From Pleurodeles waltl (lineage: Eukaryota; Chordata; Amphibia; Caudata; Salamandridae), in assembly GCF_031143425.1 (NCBI RefSeq), contig NC_090448.1:330162177-330226176 (forward strand): a DNA stretch of 64,000 nt. The letters run 5' to 3'. The translations under genes and the position numbers were made by a program. Position 1 is the first letter of the stretch. Each line of letters starts with the position of its first letter. Below the pieces are notes generated by a model. The model had not been told where the DNA came from. It searched no databases and saw only the letters and a program-made list of their open reading frames with translations. Positions 12,376 to 24,539 of this stretch are shown here, in pieces.

Positions 12376-12994
12376 ATCCTGAGCTTGCACATACATACTT
12401 TCACCTATATATGGGGTACTTTGAGTCTAAGCTGGCACACACCTTAATTGGTGGGGTATTGCTGTCTGCAGTGATTACTCTGAATAGTGATATGCCAGGC
12501 AGCGATCTGGAAAGCCACCAGGTGGTATTTAACTACTAGAAACCCTTTCTCTTGGTAGTTGATGTTTGCCACTGGTGTCTTGGGTTTCACCTTACTGTGG
12601 CTCTTCAAATTGGGGCAAGTACACGCTTTCTGCACTTCGCTCTTATTATAGAGAGGAGGATCAGTCAAGAGTCACAGCAAGGTAGTGTGGAGAAGCAAAT
12701 ACTCCAAACTCAACAGTCAACAGACCTGATAATTGATTGTCCAGCATAGTATTTTTCAAGAAAAGAAAGTGCTTTTATTATCTCAGCAGAACAAAATACT
12801 ACACCTTTAGAAAAGTATCAGATTTAAGGCTAAATAATTTTACCCTTGCACTTTTACTGAAACCCTGACCCCACCCAACCTGGTCTCCTCCTTCCTACTA
12901 TATATTGTGTTTAGGGGAATTAGGCTCAGGTGTAAGTTTCACTGGTTTGTTACCCTTGGGCAACTGGTGCACCAGCTGATAAAGTTTATTTACC

Positions 12995-13154
12995 CCAAAA
13001 TAGTCTTACTGATGAGGAGAAATCGTTATTGATGATTGGCTTTGCTTGCGTTTACAGTCTTTCAGTCTCTGGAGGCACAGTAGAGACTGAAAGACTGAAA
13101 AGGCAAGCAGCGCCAAACATAAATAAGGGTTTCTCCTAAGTAAGACTATTTTGG
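12995..13154. repeat. 160-bp fold-back (MITE-like) inverted repeat
   Basis: Ends are CCAAAATAGTCTTACT (12995) and AAGTAAGACTATTTTGG (to 13154). The centre is GTCTTTCAGTCTCT, an 11-base spacer, then AGAGACTGAAAGAC. Pairing between is imperfect (for example AGGAGAAA against TTTCTCCT). The structure resembles a small nonautonomous inverted-repeat transposon. No clear target-site duplication was identified, so the superfamily is left open. Confidence 0.7.
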
Positions 13155-15267
13155 CAATGGACTTGGCCTGGCAGGCACTTGTTGGAGTGTGCAGCAGCAA
13201 AGACTGGTCAGCTTCTTCAATGACATCTCTTCGTCCACAGCTGGGGTCTTGCTCCTCTCATGCAGACCTCTTCAGGAGTCTGCTTGCAGGTGGGACTGAT
13301 GAGGGCTGGCCTTCAGGAAATGTGGCCTTCAGGCCAGGTTTCCATCGCAGGTGCAGCCTCCTGGCCTGGTGTCCCTGGCAGGTTAGGGCCTCTGGGCAGG
13401 GGGCAACATTCCACTCAGGTAGCAACGGGATGTGTCACAGGCCAGCAGCACCAGTCTTCTCACTGTGGAATAGTTGGTTGGTACGAGGCTATGTAGTTAT
13501 TCTTCTTCATGCAGTTCACCTACAGACAGGACGACCTTTTACTGTACAGGTCAATCCCCACAATGCTCCCACTGGATAGTCTGCTTCTTCTTGGTGCCCC
13601 TTCCAACGTGGTACCATCAATACTTCTGTTGTTTGACAGTTTCTCCTCCTGCAGTGCCAGGCACAATTCTTCCACCTCTGAGCAATCAGGTAGTCATCTA
13701 GTTGCTAAGTCGACCCACACTTTCATGAGTAGGGTTGCACCCTTTCTTGTTTGTTTTGCTATTCTGGAACTGCTAAGAGCCTGTGAGTGAAAAGCATTTG
13801 TGTAAACTTGTCACGATTTTTGTAACATGATAATCATCCATCTGTTTGCTCAAATAATCAATCTGAAATTAATCACACAGCTCTGAAATACTCTGTAAAT
13901 GTTTTCTTCATATGTTTTGTATTTTTAGTTGATTTCTCGGAAGAGAAGACCACTGGATTTCATTGCTTTTTTCCAAAATGTTTACTGGTCTGGACTTGAA
14001 AATACAGGCCACACCAGTAAAAACAAAAAAAACAGGTCAGCCAGGTCGCAATCCTATTCTTTAGCAGGATGCAGACTTCAGGTTATATCCCTTTAACTCT
14101 GGAGACTGCCTGGCAAATGGCTGGCATGCTGACACCAGCCCTTGTTTCACAGAAGCTGTTCAATTATTCAGTGAAACACTCCTTCCTTGGTCAAGAACTT
14201 TGAAGTGGAACGATATGATGTCCTCTAGTTCAGACTGGATTCGGGACTCTAGACAGTAAATCAGGAACATAAAAGTGGGAACTCCCTTTCAAATGTTATT
14301 TTCTGGCTACAGCGTAGACATAACCTTTGTGCAAGGTGATGGCTCTCACTGAAAGTAGTGATGATGCTGGCTCTTCATGCGAGTGTCCAAATCTTGGACA
14401 AAAAGAAGTGTGTAGACTCTGAACCTGCTTGTCATCAGTCTTCCTGAAGTGGCAATCAGGGACAGACAAAAGAGCAGCCCTGCCTAGAAACTTCCCCACG
14501 TTTAACAATACAATCTGCTGACTGACCTCCTCTCCATCTACCAAATGGCAGTGCCCAGGAAAATCTAATCCGCAATATCTTACTAAAATGTATTGATAGA
14601 TTTTCTAAGGGTAGCCGTGTCGCCATTCTCCCTCACTTCACTGTCTAGGTTTCCCTGCTATGACTTCAGGAATGCAAAAAATTAATTTCACTGTCTAAAG
14701 GAAGTTGTATTCTTCCTCTTTCTTATGAAGTGCTAAACCAGGGGCCATCAAAAATGGACTCTGCTGGTCCCAGCAACTTATCTACATTGCATACAGTCTG
14801 TTATGTATGTGGCACAGGTACACACTATATTCACATATTAGATGCACATATAGAATGTCCTCACATTGCTCTTGGTGGTAGCTACACCGAAGCAGAACTT
14901 TTTTATTGCGTGCAACAAGTAGACCTTACTCTTTTCTGATGCAGCAAAAAGTGTTGCCTGAACCATTATTTGCAAAAATATGTACACTTCCACCACTGTT
15001 TGCTGTCCGTAACCAAGGACATGGGCAGAGAGGGAATGTTTGATGTGCCCCTCTAGGTCACAGAACTGTTTCCATTTCAGGTAACTCCACCCTTGCCCAA
15101 CGCATGCCCTTTCCAGATCGTTTCTTATTTTAATGGGACAAAAGCACCTAGTCTTTCAAAACTAAACTTAAACAGTTTCAAGCAAAATAGCTAAAGTTCT
15201 AGTTCTTAGCAAGCAGCTCCTAACAATCTGTCTTTTTTACGTAGATGATTCTCTTTCTTCCTTTCAG
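13155..15267. other. First intron, distal part, unassigned
   Basis: 13200-13790 is richer in G+C and holds overlapping short frames with no recognisable domain. 13800-15240 is ordinary intron sequence. It ends in a pyrimidine tract and CTTTCAG acceptor at 15267. Confidence 0.4.
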
Positions 15268-15348
15268 GGGGACCCCACTCAGCATTTGTGGCAGAATGGA
15301 TGTTATATCCAGCTGTGCTTTGCAGGATGGGATTTGCAGTGCTTCTAG
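15268..15348 (+). CDS. APEH: APEH exon (second visible): GGPH oxyanion-region exon
   Basis: With the G from the previous exon this reads GGPHSAFVAEWMLYPAVL, then CRMGFAVLL. HGGPH is the conserved turn of S9 peptidases that helps form the oxyanion hole near the active site. The acceptor is TTTCAG before 15268 and the donor GTGAGT from 15349. The last base, G, begins the Val codon finished by the next exon. The 81-base exon has no stop. Joining is in phase on both sides (1 + 81 bases leaves one base over). Confidence 0.9.
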   Translation, partial: GDPTQHLWQNGCYIQLCFAGWDLQCF

Positions 15349-15584
15349 GTGAGTGTCCAAACACATGATTTATAAACCATACACATATGGGACCTACACC
15401 TGAAGATCCTGACCATGCAAAAATCAATGCTGAATTAACAGTGAAGGTGCTGGGTGTATTTTTTTGCAATGTGGAGTATGTTGGTTTTACTTTTGCCACA
15501 GTATTACACTATTTTGCGCACTAACAAAACATTTTATTCCCTTCATGTAATGTGTAACCAGCTTCTGTATCCCTTCTAATGGCA

Positions 15585-16247
15585 CACACGCAACCTGGGC
15601 ATCATCATGACCTGCCAAGTTAACACTGTCTCTTCGTCATGCTTCCACACCCTCCGATTCCTGCAGAAAATTTTCATTTGGATTCTCTCCGATACGAGGA
15701 AGACAGTCACCCACGCACTCATCACTAGAAAACTAGACTACGGCCACAAACACTACGCCAGCATCACCAAAAAACTTAAATCAAGATTTCAAAGAGTCCA
15801 GAATGCAGCAGCTAGACTCATCCTGGACATCCCCTGACACAGCTGCATCTCCTCCCACCTACGAGACCTACGCTGGCTCCTAGTCAACAAGTGCATCACA
15901 AATAAACTCCTGATCCACACCTACAAGTTACTGCACAACATGGGACCGGCATACCTCAACCATCGCCTTTCCTTCTATGTACCCAATAGACGTCTCCGTT
16001 CCTCCGAGCTCTCTTTTGCAGCCATCCCCAAGATCTGAAAAAGCACAGCAGGAGGAAGATCCTTCTCCTACCTGGCAGCCCAGACATGGAACACACTACC
16101 TCTCAAGCTCAGGCAGACTGTATCACTGAAGCAGTTCAGGAAGGACCTCAAGACCTGGCTCTTCAGCTATACAGCATGCCCCCAATAGTGCCTTGAGACC
16201 CTATGAGTGATTAGTTTTATTCTACAAATTCTTCATTATTTGATTGA
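15585..16247 (+). mobile_element. L2-group LINE, 3'-end fragment
   Basis: The translation follows the C-terminal region of the L2 copies at 50.3 and 59.0 kb: LGIIM, SDTRKTVTHALITRKLDYG, QNAAARLILDIP, then GPAYLNHRLSFYVP and AAQTWNTLPL. It ends with the shared 3' UTR core CTTGAGACCCTATGAGTGA and a TTGATTGA-like tail. Stops (for example TGA near 15835) and substitutions show it is dead. It is strongly 5'-truncated, as target-primed insertions often are. Confidence 0.85.
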
Positions 16248-17627
16248 ATGGCAAAGCAGCACACTTCCCAACTTTGAAAATGTGATCTTCATGTTTGGAA
16301 TGTATTGTATAATGGTTTGCAGACTCTGCCAAAGACCTCGCATTTCATTGTGATCTACATTCAATTAACTACATTTATGTGATTTTTCTTCTACACAGTG
16401 CCAAGCCTGCACTGTTACCTACATGAGAACACAGTGTTAGGAACGGGCTGGGCTAGTGGAAACAGAGTTCTGGGAAAATAAGTCCAATCTCATTAAAAAG
16501 CCTGATGTATAGAGTGATGCTTAGATTGTTTTTAGATGCAATGTTCTTCATTTCAATCGGAAGAACTCTGCTAAGTATGTCAAGCAGACAATACCAAGAC
16601 CTTTCAAGTGGTTCATACCACAGAGAATGTGAAAAAATGAAAGAGGCTTTTAAAAGAGAGTGCTACAGGTGACCGCTTAGGTTCGGTGCAGCTAAGTGTG
16701 AAGTTGTGTACTCAAAAAGAGAGACATTCGGAGGTGCAGTGTTGTAATGGAAGTCAGCTGGGCATGTTAGTACCCCCTGTTGGTCATTCTGTTATCCTAT
16801 TAGAGGGGTTCATAGTCAGTAAGCAATGTGACAGGTCTATGTAGAAAATAACTAAAGTACTATAGTATTTATGGAAATATAAAACCAGCAGAAACAAATA
16901 ATTTCCTACAATACCCCTGATACGTAAGAAATGTTTAGAATGTGTGAGGTTCTCGAGGTCAGACATCGAGAATGATAAAGATAAATTGGAAATGGTTTGC
17001 TGTTAGGCTATCAAAATTGCTTTAACCACAAGTCTATTGAGGTAGAACTCAAGATTTTGGGTATGAATCCTCAGAAAGAAAAGATGAATGAATAAACTAC
17101 TTTACAGACATTCAAATACTAATAGTAACAAACCCATTTTAAGAAGAACACTTATTTCGGGGACAGGTTCTTTTGGACCTGGAAGTCATATTTTGAGATA
17201 GGGGGATAAAAGGCTCAGGCATAAGTTTAGAAACATATATTTTGACCTGAAGTAAGCTCATGGACCAGCCTCCCAGATGGAGTTAAAAATAAATTAAGTC
17301 CTATTAAGTGGAAGAGTTAGTACTTAGTAAGCAAAATTACATTCTTACATTATATTTCTTTGAAGTTGTGTTAGGTTTCTGATGGGCATAGCAGAATTCT
17401 CTTACTAAAGGAACTTCCCAAAACTGTTGCCAGTGGAGATTTAAATTATACTAGGTTCTTTTATCCCTTTCTATAAAGGATTGGCAATATGTTAGCATGT
17501 AAGCCACTCTTTACTTTCAGGTCTTAATACGTGGACCTGTATTCTACTAGTGTGTGGATAGATGTTTATGGGCTTGCACGCAGACAGGCAGGTCAGTCCT
17601 TAAATACCATATTTTGTCTCAATTCAG
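16248..17627. other. Second intron remainder, no feature recognised
   Basis: This A/T-rich sequence shows no recognised exon or element. It ends with the AATTCAG acceptor at 17627. Confidence 0.45.
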
Positions 17628-17716
17628 TGAACTACAGAGGATCTCTGGGATTCGGACAGGACTGCGTCTTCAGTCTTCCAGGCAATGTAGGAGACCAGGA
17701 TGTGAAGGATGTACAG
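17628..17716 (+). CDS. APEH: APEH exon (third visible): NYRGS-x-GFG exon
   Basis: With the preceding G this encodes 30 residues: VNYRGSLGFGQDCVFSLPGN, then VGDQDVKDVQ. NYRGS-x-GFG is a hallmark of the S9 peptidase fold just upstream of the nucleophile helix. The DVKDVQ end leads directly into the next exon. The acceptor is AATTCAG and the donor GTAAGA from 17717. The intron that follows is phase 0 and 22.5 kb long. No disabling change is seen. Confidence 0.92.
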
Positions 17717-20039
17717 GTAAGAAGTACTAGTGTATCATGTTGAGGAAAAATGAAGTGCATCATTTGCTTTGAAAATGACACATGAACATCAGTAGTTCTA
17801 TGGGCACTTAGCCGTGTGGCAATTTAGCGTTGGCAACTAAAACATTAACAGATGGGTAGGGTTACTTGTCAAGCAAGCCCTACTTGTGTCCTGAGGTCCT
17901 GTCAGAGCACTTACTGCACCCATATCTTCAACCTCAGATAAACATTGCTCTCTACTTTGCATCCAGTGGCCATTTGACTTTGCTTTTAAGAGCAAGAAAC
18001 TGGCATTGCTGCTGCAGCCTAATTAAAAAATGGACAGAGAAGAGGAAAATAGTGACCCAAGGAACTGGTTTAGCGGCACAGGGGGAAAGGGTTACTTGAT
18101 TCCAGTTGTCAATTGGGGCTTTTGTGTCTGTTGTCCTGGGACTTCCTTACTGTTGAACCAAAATTGAGTACATCCTGTTAGCGCTTGATCCTCAAGGTAA
18201 CTAGGCACTGTAATCCAAAGTACAGGTGGTGTGGACTAGACACTCAGAACTCAATGAAGACACTTATATTAGTTAATAAATTAAGGTCCACTCATTGAAA
18301 AGGTATACTTTACCAAGTAATTACCACACATTACCACACATAAACAATGACATCATGTTTTTTTTAAATGGAGCTGCTAGTTTTTGAGTACAAGGTCTTT
18401 ACTCCCATAAAGTTGTTGGTGGTTTATCTGGGGCACTGTGGAGTGCCTTCTCCACTTAAAAGATGCTCTGGTGTGACTTTCAGGCACATTTAGGTTTTAG
18501 TAAATCAGTTTTCACCCGCTGTTGTCGCTTAGCTGCCATCTTCTGTGGTTTTCGCGGCCTCTCCGACTCTTTGGACCTCTGCAGTGTGCCACGCTTCCTC
18601 TTTAGTTGCAGCCCATGCGTGAAGTGGTCACTGGGAGCAAGAGTGGCTGTCTTGTGCCGAGATTCCACTATCGTGGGGGGGCACCTCCCAGGATTGAACC
18701 CACTGTACTTCTCTATGGTGCTTTCTCTGGTGTCACACTAGCCCAAGACTTCCACACAAAATGGGGGTGAAGAGCCCAGCAGAAATGTTCCTCTAGGAGT
18801 GAGAGTGGACATTGGTGATACTCGGTGGTCTGTTGCAGTTATCACTAAGTACCTTTGCACCTTGATCCCAAGACCCTCTGATGATGAATACTTGATGCTC
18901 CCAACAGGAAGAAAGTCCATGGAGCTGAAGGAATTTAGGCGCACCCACAGTCAGATTTCAGGTAATGAAATCTCTGCTGCTGCTGGGTCCAGCTCAGTTC
19001 GGTTTTTGGAGAAACGATTCTTTAACACCTAACACCTGGCTACCTCAATTATATGCTGTCTGGTAAGCAGTCGGCGGTGGGGTAACCAGGCAGGGTGCCA
19101 ATGGAACCATTGGATGATACACAGTGTTTAGGTGTTTGTCCATACAGGCAGAAGAGTTGGCTGGCAAGGGCACCAATCATGGAACTCATTAATATTTTAT
19201 CCCCCAACTTTACTCTGGGAACACTCAGTATGTCCCATCAGCCCCAAGGCTCTTTCTGTTGTCATATGCAAATTCGCAGAGAGTTCTCAGCACACACCAA
19301 TGTTTCTTTCGTGTGCTGAGTCGAATAATCAAAAATCTAAAAAGACTTGTTGCAGAGGATCTCAGGGCTGTGGTGCAGGCCAAGCCATAGAGATTGACAT
19401 TTCTGTCTCATCAGTGACATTTTTCTTAGCTGTTGGATGCAGATGGGATGCTGGCATAATTCTGGATTTTGGCACTGAAAGGGGATACAAAGTGTGGTTT
19501 TCGCTAACATTGGAACTAGATGCCATAGTTGATCATTTGTAGTGTAAAAGTTGTTTAATTTAAGGCATCACCTAAACAAACAGCAGTTCCACGGATGTAA
19601 TACCTTAAGTTCATAGCCTAGTACTTCTGTTTCAGGGAGCATTTTAATTGTGCAATGGACATAACTAAATGAGATGAAGATAACTAATGAATGGAAGGCA
19701 CCAAAGAACCTACATAGAATTGCAGTGCTCAATCAACAACTGCAGTTAAGTCAACATAACTAGCTCTTTTGTTGAAAGAAACAAACAAATATAGTCCCAT
19801 AAGTCAAAGGTGCAGGTTTGATATTTTAGGAGCCTTTCCACAAAATTGTATTTCTCATAGTATTCCAGCAGTCGACATGTTTCATCAATACTGGATTGCC
19901 TCAAGACTGCAAAGTCCATAAATTAATGCAAAAAAATACTTATTAGGCTTACTAAAGGGAACCCTATTTGGAAAAAATAAGTATTAAGATAGTGGTGACC
20001 ATGCAGTAAAAAAGAAAATATTTTCATAGAAAATATAGA
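17717..20039. other. Third intron, proximal unassigned part
   Basis: This includes moderately G+C-rich patches (18430-19100) with short open frames (for example 18799-19032, 77 codons) that match no family known to me. These are probably parts of unidentified repeats. The remainder is A/T-rich. Confidence 0.35.
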
Positions 20040-20260
20040 AGCCCCAAAGTAGTTTTGTGAAGTTTGAGTACTATAAACCAGTGAGAGAAAATTGTATGCT
20101 TGATTTACTGATCTTGAAATCAGATATCTGCAATCACCATCCTAGAGCACCATGCATGTATATATTACCCAAAATCCATAAAGAGGGGACATTTTCAACT
20201 GGGAGACCTGTCATGTCAGGTAATGGGTTACCCACCAAGCTCGTTTCCAAATATATAAAT
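20040..20260 (+). mobile_element. Penelope-like element, N-terminal RT part (split by DIRS#2)
   Basis: The open frame contains APCMYILPKIHKEGTFSTG and RPVMSGNGLPTKLVSKYIN, a PLE RT block (LPKIHK...RP-x-x-SG...SKYI). It stops exactly where the DIRS#2 terminal repeat begins at 20261. The matching continuation starts at 26097 in the expected frame. The 5' part of the element is missing or unrecognisable before about 20040, so the copy was already truncated or worn. Confidence 0.85.
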
Positions 20261-20449
20261 GTTCGGTGGCATGTGTAGCTGCAGATACACATGCTATGCA
20301 CAGGTCCTGCCATCTAGTGTTGGGCTCGGAGTGCTACAAGTTGTTTTTCTTCGAAGAAGTCTTTTCGAGTCACGGGACTGAGTGACTCCTCCTTTTGAGC
20401 ACCATTGCGCATGGGCATCGACTCCATCTTAGATTGTTTTCTTTCCGCC
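20261..20449 (+). repeat. DIRS#2 left inverted terminal repeat
   Basis: The repeat begins GTTCGGTGGCATGTGTAG and ends about TTTTCTTTCCGCCC. It is the inverse of 25884-26070, sharing for example AAGAAGTCTTTTCGAGTCAC and GGGCATCGACTCCATCTTAG. The left repeat lacks about 25 outer bases that the right repeat has, as in classical DIRS elements where the two terminal repeats are unequal. Confidence 0.9.
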
Positions 20450-20656
20450 CTGGGGTTCGGACATGTTCCTCTTCACTCCGGTTGTTCGAGACGGTAAAAC
20501 TTATAATTAATCGAAAATCGTCGGTATTGTTCTCGATCGTGTCCTATCTAGCAGCAACACCTTTGTACCGGCAGACACACATCTTCGGTTGCTCTTAGGG
20601 GCACCTGCGCCCAACTTGGGCCTGATCGGCCCGACAGCAAGAAGCATCGAAGCCTC

Positions 20657-22543
20657 ATGGACCGGACCCCGTTCAGATTCTGCCCTCGGTGCCACGCCAA
20701 GTGTCCCTTAACAGATCAACATCGGGTCTGTAATCTGTGTTTGTCTCCAGATCACTGAGAGGATACTTGTGAAGCCTGCAGATCCTTCCATTCCAAAAAA
20801 ACTTTGCGAGACCGAAGTGCGAGAAGGTTACAGATGGCGTCCAAGAGCACTGAACGCCACGACGCGGAAGAAGAGGAGATGATTCACACTGCCATCACCG
20901 TTCAAGGTTCTGATTTTGACAAATCCGATGTCGACCGACCACCGACAGCGGGCCAGCATGTGAGTACACTTGCCCTGACCCAGACCAAGACCAAACATAA
21001 GGCCTCGGGGACGTCACTGCCGGAAGGCCATGGCTCCACCCGTAAAAAAATCGACCGGTGACCAAGTAACACCTTTGGCACTGAAAATGGCCACACCCGA
21101 TTCAAAGTCTTCGGACTCATGTCGAGACACATGCTCCGAAACCATAAGGCACCGACCCATCGAGTCGAGACCCCGAAAATCACTTTCGGGACTGAGGCCA
21201 ACTACCACCCTGGGCCCTTTGATGCTGAAGAAAAGACAGTCCTACACAGAGGAGCATGGACTTTCAAAACAGCTCAAAGAAAGCCATAGATTTGAGGAAG
21301 AGCTACAACAAATGGAGGATTTCGATGACAGACAAGCCAGGATACAGATCCACAAGGACACTGGCAAGATCCTCACAGCACCTCCCCTCAAAATTAAAAG
21401 AAAACTGGCCTTCCACACGTTTGGACACTGATCAGCCAACGGCTAAAGTGCCAAGAGAGAAATCTCTGCCTCGCCAGTTTTCTCCTCACCAGTCTCCTCC
21501 TCACTCTCCTTAACAAACTGTCTCTCCACCTGCTACACCCACTGCACAGTCTCCTACACACACTATGCAGTCACATCAGGACACAGATCCATGGGATCTT
21601 TATGATGACCCTGTATCAGATAACAGCCCAGAATGCTACCCATCTAAGCCCTCTCCACCTGAGGATAGCACCTCGTATACACAAGTTTTAGCGAGGGCAG
21701 CAGCTTTCCACAACGTAAACATGCACACGGACCACTAGAGGACGACTTTTTATTCAATACATTGTCCTCAACACATGCCACATACCAAAGCCTACCCATG
21801 CTACCACGTATGCTCAAACATGCCCAGCAGATATTCCAGGAGTCGGTTAAAGGAAGAGCTATAACCCGAAAGGTAGAAAAAAAGTACAAACCACCACCCT
21901 CAGACCCGGTGTATATCACACAACAGCTGCCCCCCGATTCAGTAGTGGTCAGCGCAGCAAGGAAAAGAGCTAACTCACAGTCCTCTGGAGATGCACCCCC
22001 TCCAGATAAAGCAAAAAAAATTATGCTGCAGGGAAAAGGGTGGCGTCACAAGCAGCCAGTCAGTGGCACATAGCTAATTCACAGGCCCTCCTCACTAGAT
22101 ACGATAGGGCTCATTGGGATGAGATGAAGGACATTATTCAACATCTCCCCACGGAACACCAAAAGAGAGCTCAGCAGGTGGTAGAGGAGGGACAAGCGAT
22201 AACAACCAACCAGATAAGATCAGCGCTAGACTCAGCTGATACAGCCGCAAGGACTATAAATACGGCTGTCACCATTAGGCGGCGTGCATGGCTCAGATCA
22301 TCAGGTTTTAAATCTGAAATCCAACAGGCTGTCCTCAACATGCCTTTTAACCAACTGCAATTATTTAGCACACAGGTGGACACAGCCATAGATAAAATGA
22401 AAAAAGATGCCGACACTGCTAAAGCGATGGGAGCGCTTTATTCATCCCAATACAGAGGCACATTTCGGAAGCCTCAATATAGGGGAGGATTCAGGCCACA
22501 GCCCTCCGAGCCATCCACCTCACAAGCCAAAACCTCATACTAA
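20657..22543 (+). pseudogene. DIRS#2 Gag, several frame breaks
   Basis: The ATG at 20657 opens a frame with a Cys/His cluster (FCPRCHAKC, then CNLC and CEAC), a zinc-binding-like N-terminus. An in-frame TGA lies just after the CLSPDH block (about 20756). The frame then shifts at an A7 run (21044-21050), is disrupted again between 21431 and 21760, and shifts back at an A8 run (22013-22020) before YAAGKRVASQAA. The C-terminal part (22040-22543) is intact, ending in a Gly/Arg/Gln-rich tail. Gag would package the RNA. Confidence 0.82.
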
Positions 22544-22825
22544 ACACAATATCAAAGAGGGGGATCTTGAGGGTCCTACAGAGGACAATTTCCCAAGTCT
22601 AGGGGAAAATTCCAGTCCTCAAAGCAAGCCACTAACAACAAACAGTGAGTTTGTCATCACCTTCCCTCAACACACTGCCCCTGTGGGAGGAATACTGAAA
22701 TATTCCACGAGCAATGGTTAGACATCACAACAGACACATGGATACTATCCATTATCCAACATGGCTACTGCATAGAGTTCATACAATTTTCTCTGGACAT
22801 TCCCCCAAAAGCGCACAAACTTTCA

Positions 22826-24371
22826 TTGCAACATCTTGCAATGTTACAAACAGAGGTACAGGCACTATTGCTCAAGCAAGCCATAGGACTAGTGCCTCAT
22901 CATCAAAAAGGAACAGGGGTTTACTCCATCTACTTCCTTATTCCCAAGAAAGACAAAACGCTAAGGCCAATATTAGATCTCAGGACTCTCAACCTCTACA
23001 TCCGATCGAAACACTTTCACATGGTGACACTACAAGATGCAGTCCCATTGCTGCAACAGGGAGAATTTATGTCAACACTGGATTTAAAAGATGTGTGTTT
23101 TCACATACCCATCGATCCAGCTCACAGAAAATACCTCAGGTTTGTTATACAAGGTAAACATTACCAATTCAAGGTATTACCCTTTGGGATAACAGCAGCC
23201 CCCAGAGTCTTTACAAAATATCTTGCCGTAGTAGCAGCATACATAAGGAGACAACATATGCATGTATTCCCATATCTCGACGATTGGCTAATAAAGGCCA
23301 ACACTCGAAAACAGTGTCAACATCTCACATGTTATGTAATAGATACCCTACTCACACTATGGGTTCTAGATAAATTACCAAAAATCACACCTGCAACCAT
23401 CACAAATTCAGCAGTATTTAGGAGCTACACTCAACAATCAAAAGGCGCTTGCAAGTCCAAGCCCACAAAGAGTGCAATCGTTCCACACCATGTTGCCAAA
23501 AATCCAGCCAAATCAGCACTACACTGTCCGTTTTGTCATGAAACTCCTAGGCAGGATGGCATCATGCATCGCGATTGTCCCAAACGCACGGTTACACGTG
23601 CGGCCCTTACAACAGTGCCTTGCAAAACAATTGTCACAGGCACAGGGTCATCTCCAAGATCTAGTGTTAATAGACCGCCAAACACACTATTCTCTTCAGT
23701 GGTGGAATCCCACAAATTTAAACAAAGGGCGGCCTTTTCAAGTCCCTGTGCCTCACACCATTCTCACAACAGATGCATCGATTATTGGATGCAAAGCACA
23801 CCTCAACAATCACAATATTCGGGGACAATGGGACAGCAAACAGAAGCAGCTACACATAAATCACTTAGAACTGCTAGCAGTCTCTCTAGCACTAAGAGCC
23901 TTTCAACCTCTTCTGGCTCACAAACACGTTCTTGTCGGAACAGACAATATGACAACAATGTACTATTTAAACAAACAAGGAGGAACCCACTCATCACAAC
24001 TGTGCCTCCTAGCACAAGAAATTTGGCATTGGGCAATTCACAACAACATTCACCTGACAGCTCAATACATTCCATGGATTCACAATCCGTTAGCAGACAA
24101 CCTCAGTCGAGATCGCCAGCAAACTCACGAGTGGGAACTTCACCCCCAGGTACTCCACAAATACTTTCGTCAGTGGGGGACACCAGACATAGACCTGTTT
24201 GCAACCAACCACAACGCAAAATGCCAAAACTTTGCGTCCAGGTACCCACACCCTCAGTCCAAGGGCAATGCTCTATGGATCAACTGGTCAGGGATATTTG
24301 CTTATGCTTTTCCTCCTCTCCCACTCATTCCAAACTGCGTCAGAACAAACTCAAACTCATACTTATACTAA
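22826..24371 (+). pseudogene. DIRS#2 reverse transcriptase-RNase H, one frame break
   Basis: The first frame (from 22826, coding to about 23360) has FLIPKKDKTLRPILDLRTLN, LDLKDVCFHIPIDPAHRKYL, LPFGITAAPRVFTK and the catalytic FPYLDDWL, all expected RT blocks. A frame change and a TAG occur near 23355-23370. The second frame (useful to 24371) gives RNase H: TTDASIIGCKAHL (first Asp), HLELLAVSLALRAF (Glu), VGTDNMTTMYYLN (Asp) and NPLADNLSR (Asp). It ends overlapping the recombinase frame. The RNA-dependent DNA polymerase motifs are complete, but the polypeptide would be cut. Confidence 0.9.
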
Positions 24372-24539
24372 AAGCACCAACGAAGGCACGCCAACCATGG
24401 TACACCACACTGCTAGACCTGTCAATAGTACTACACGTCAAACTCTCAAACAGGCCAGACCTGCTGATGCAACACAAACAGCAGATCAGACACTCCAATC
24501 CAGCGATGCTCAATCTAGCAATCTGGCCCCTGAAATCTT

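Noticed and set aside
13151..13579. 142-codon plus-strand frame
   Set aside because: No recognisable motif; overlapping frames of similar length in a G+C-richer patch indicate chance.
18799..19032. Possible extra host exon (RVDIGDTRWSVAVITKYLCT)
   Set aside because: The APEH exons at 17628-17716 and 40203-40393 join directly in phase with conserved residues, leaving no room for an added segment. No similarity to APEH was seen.
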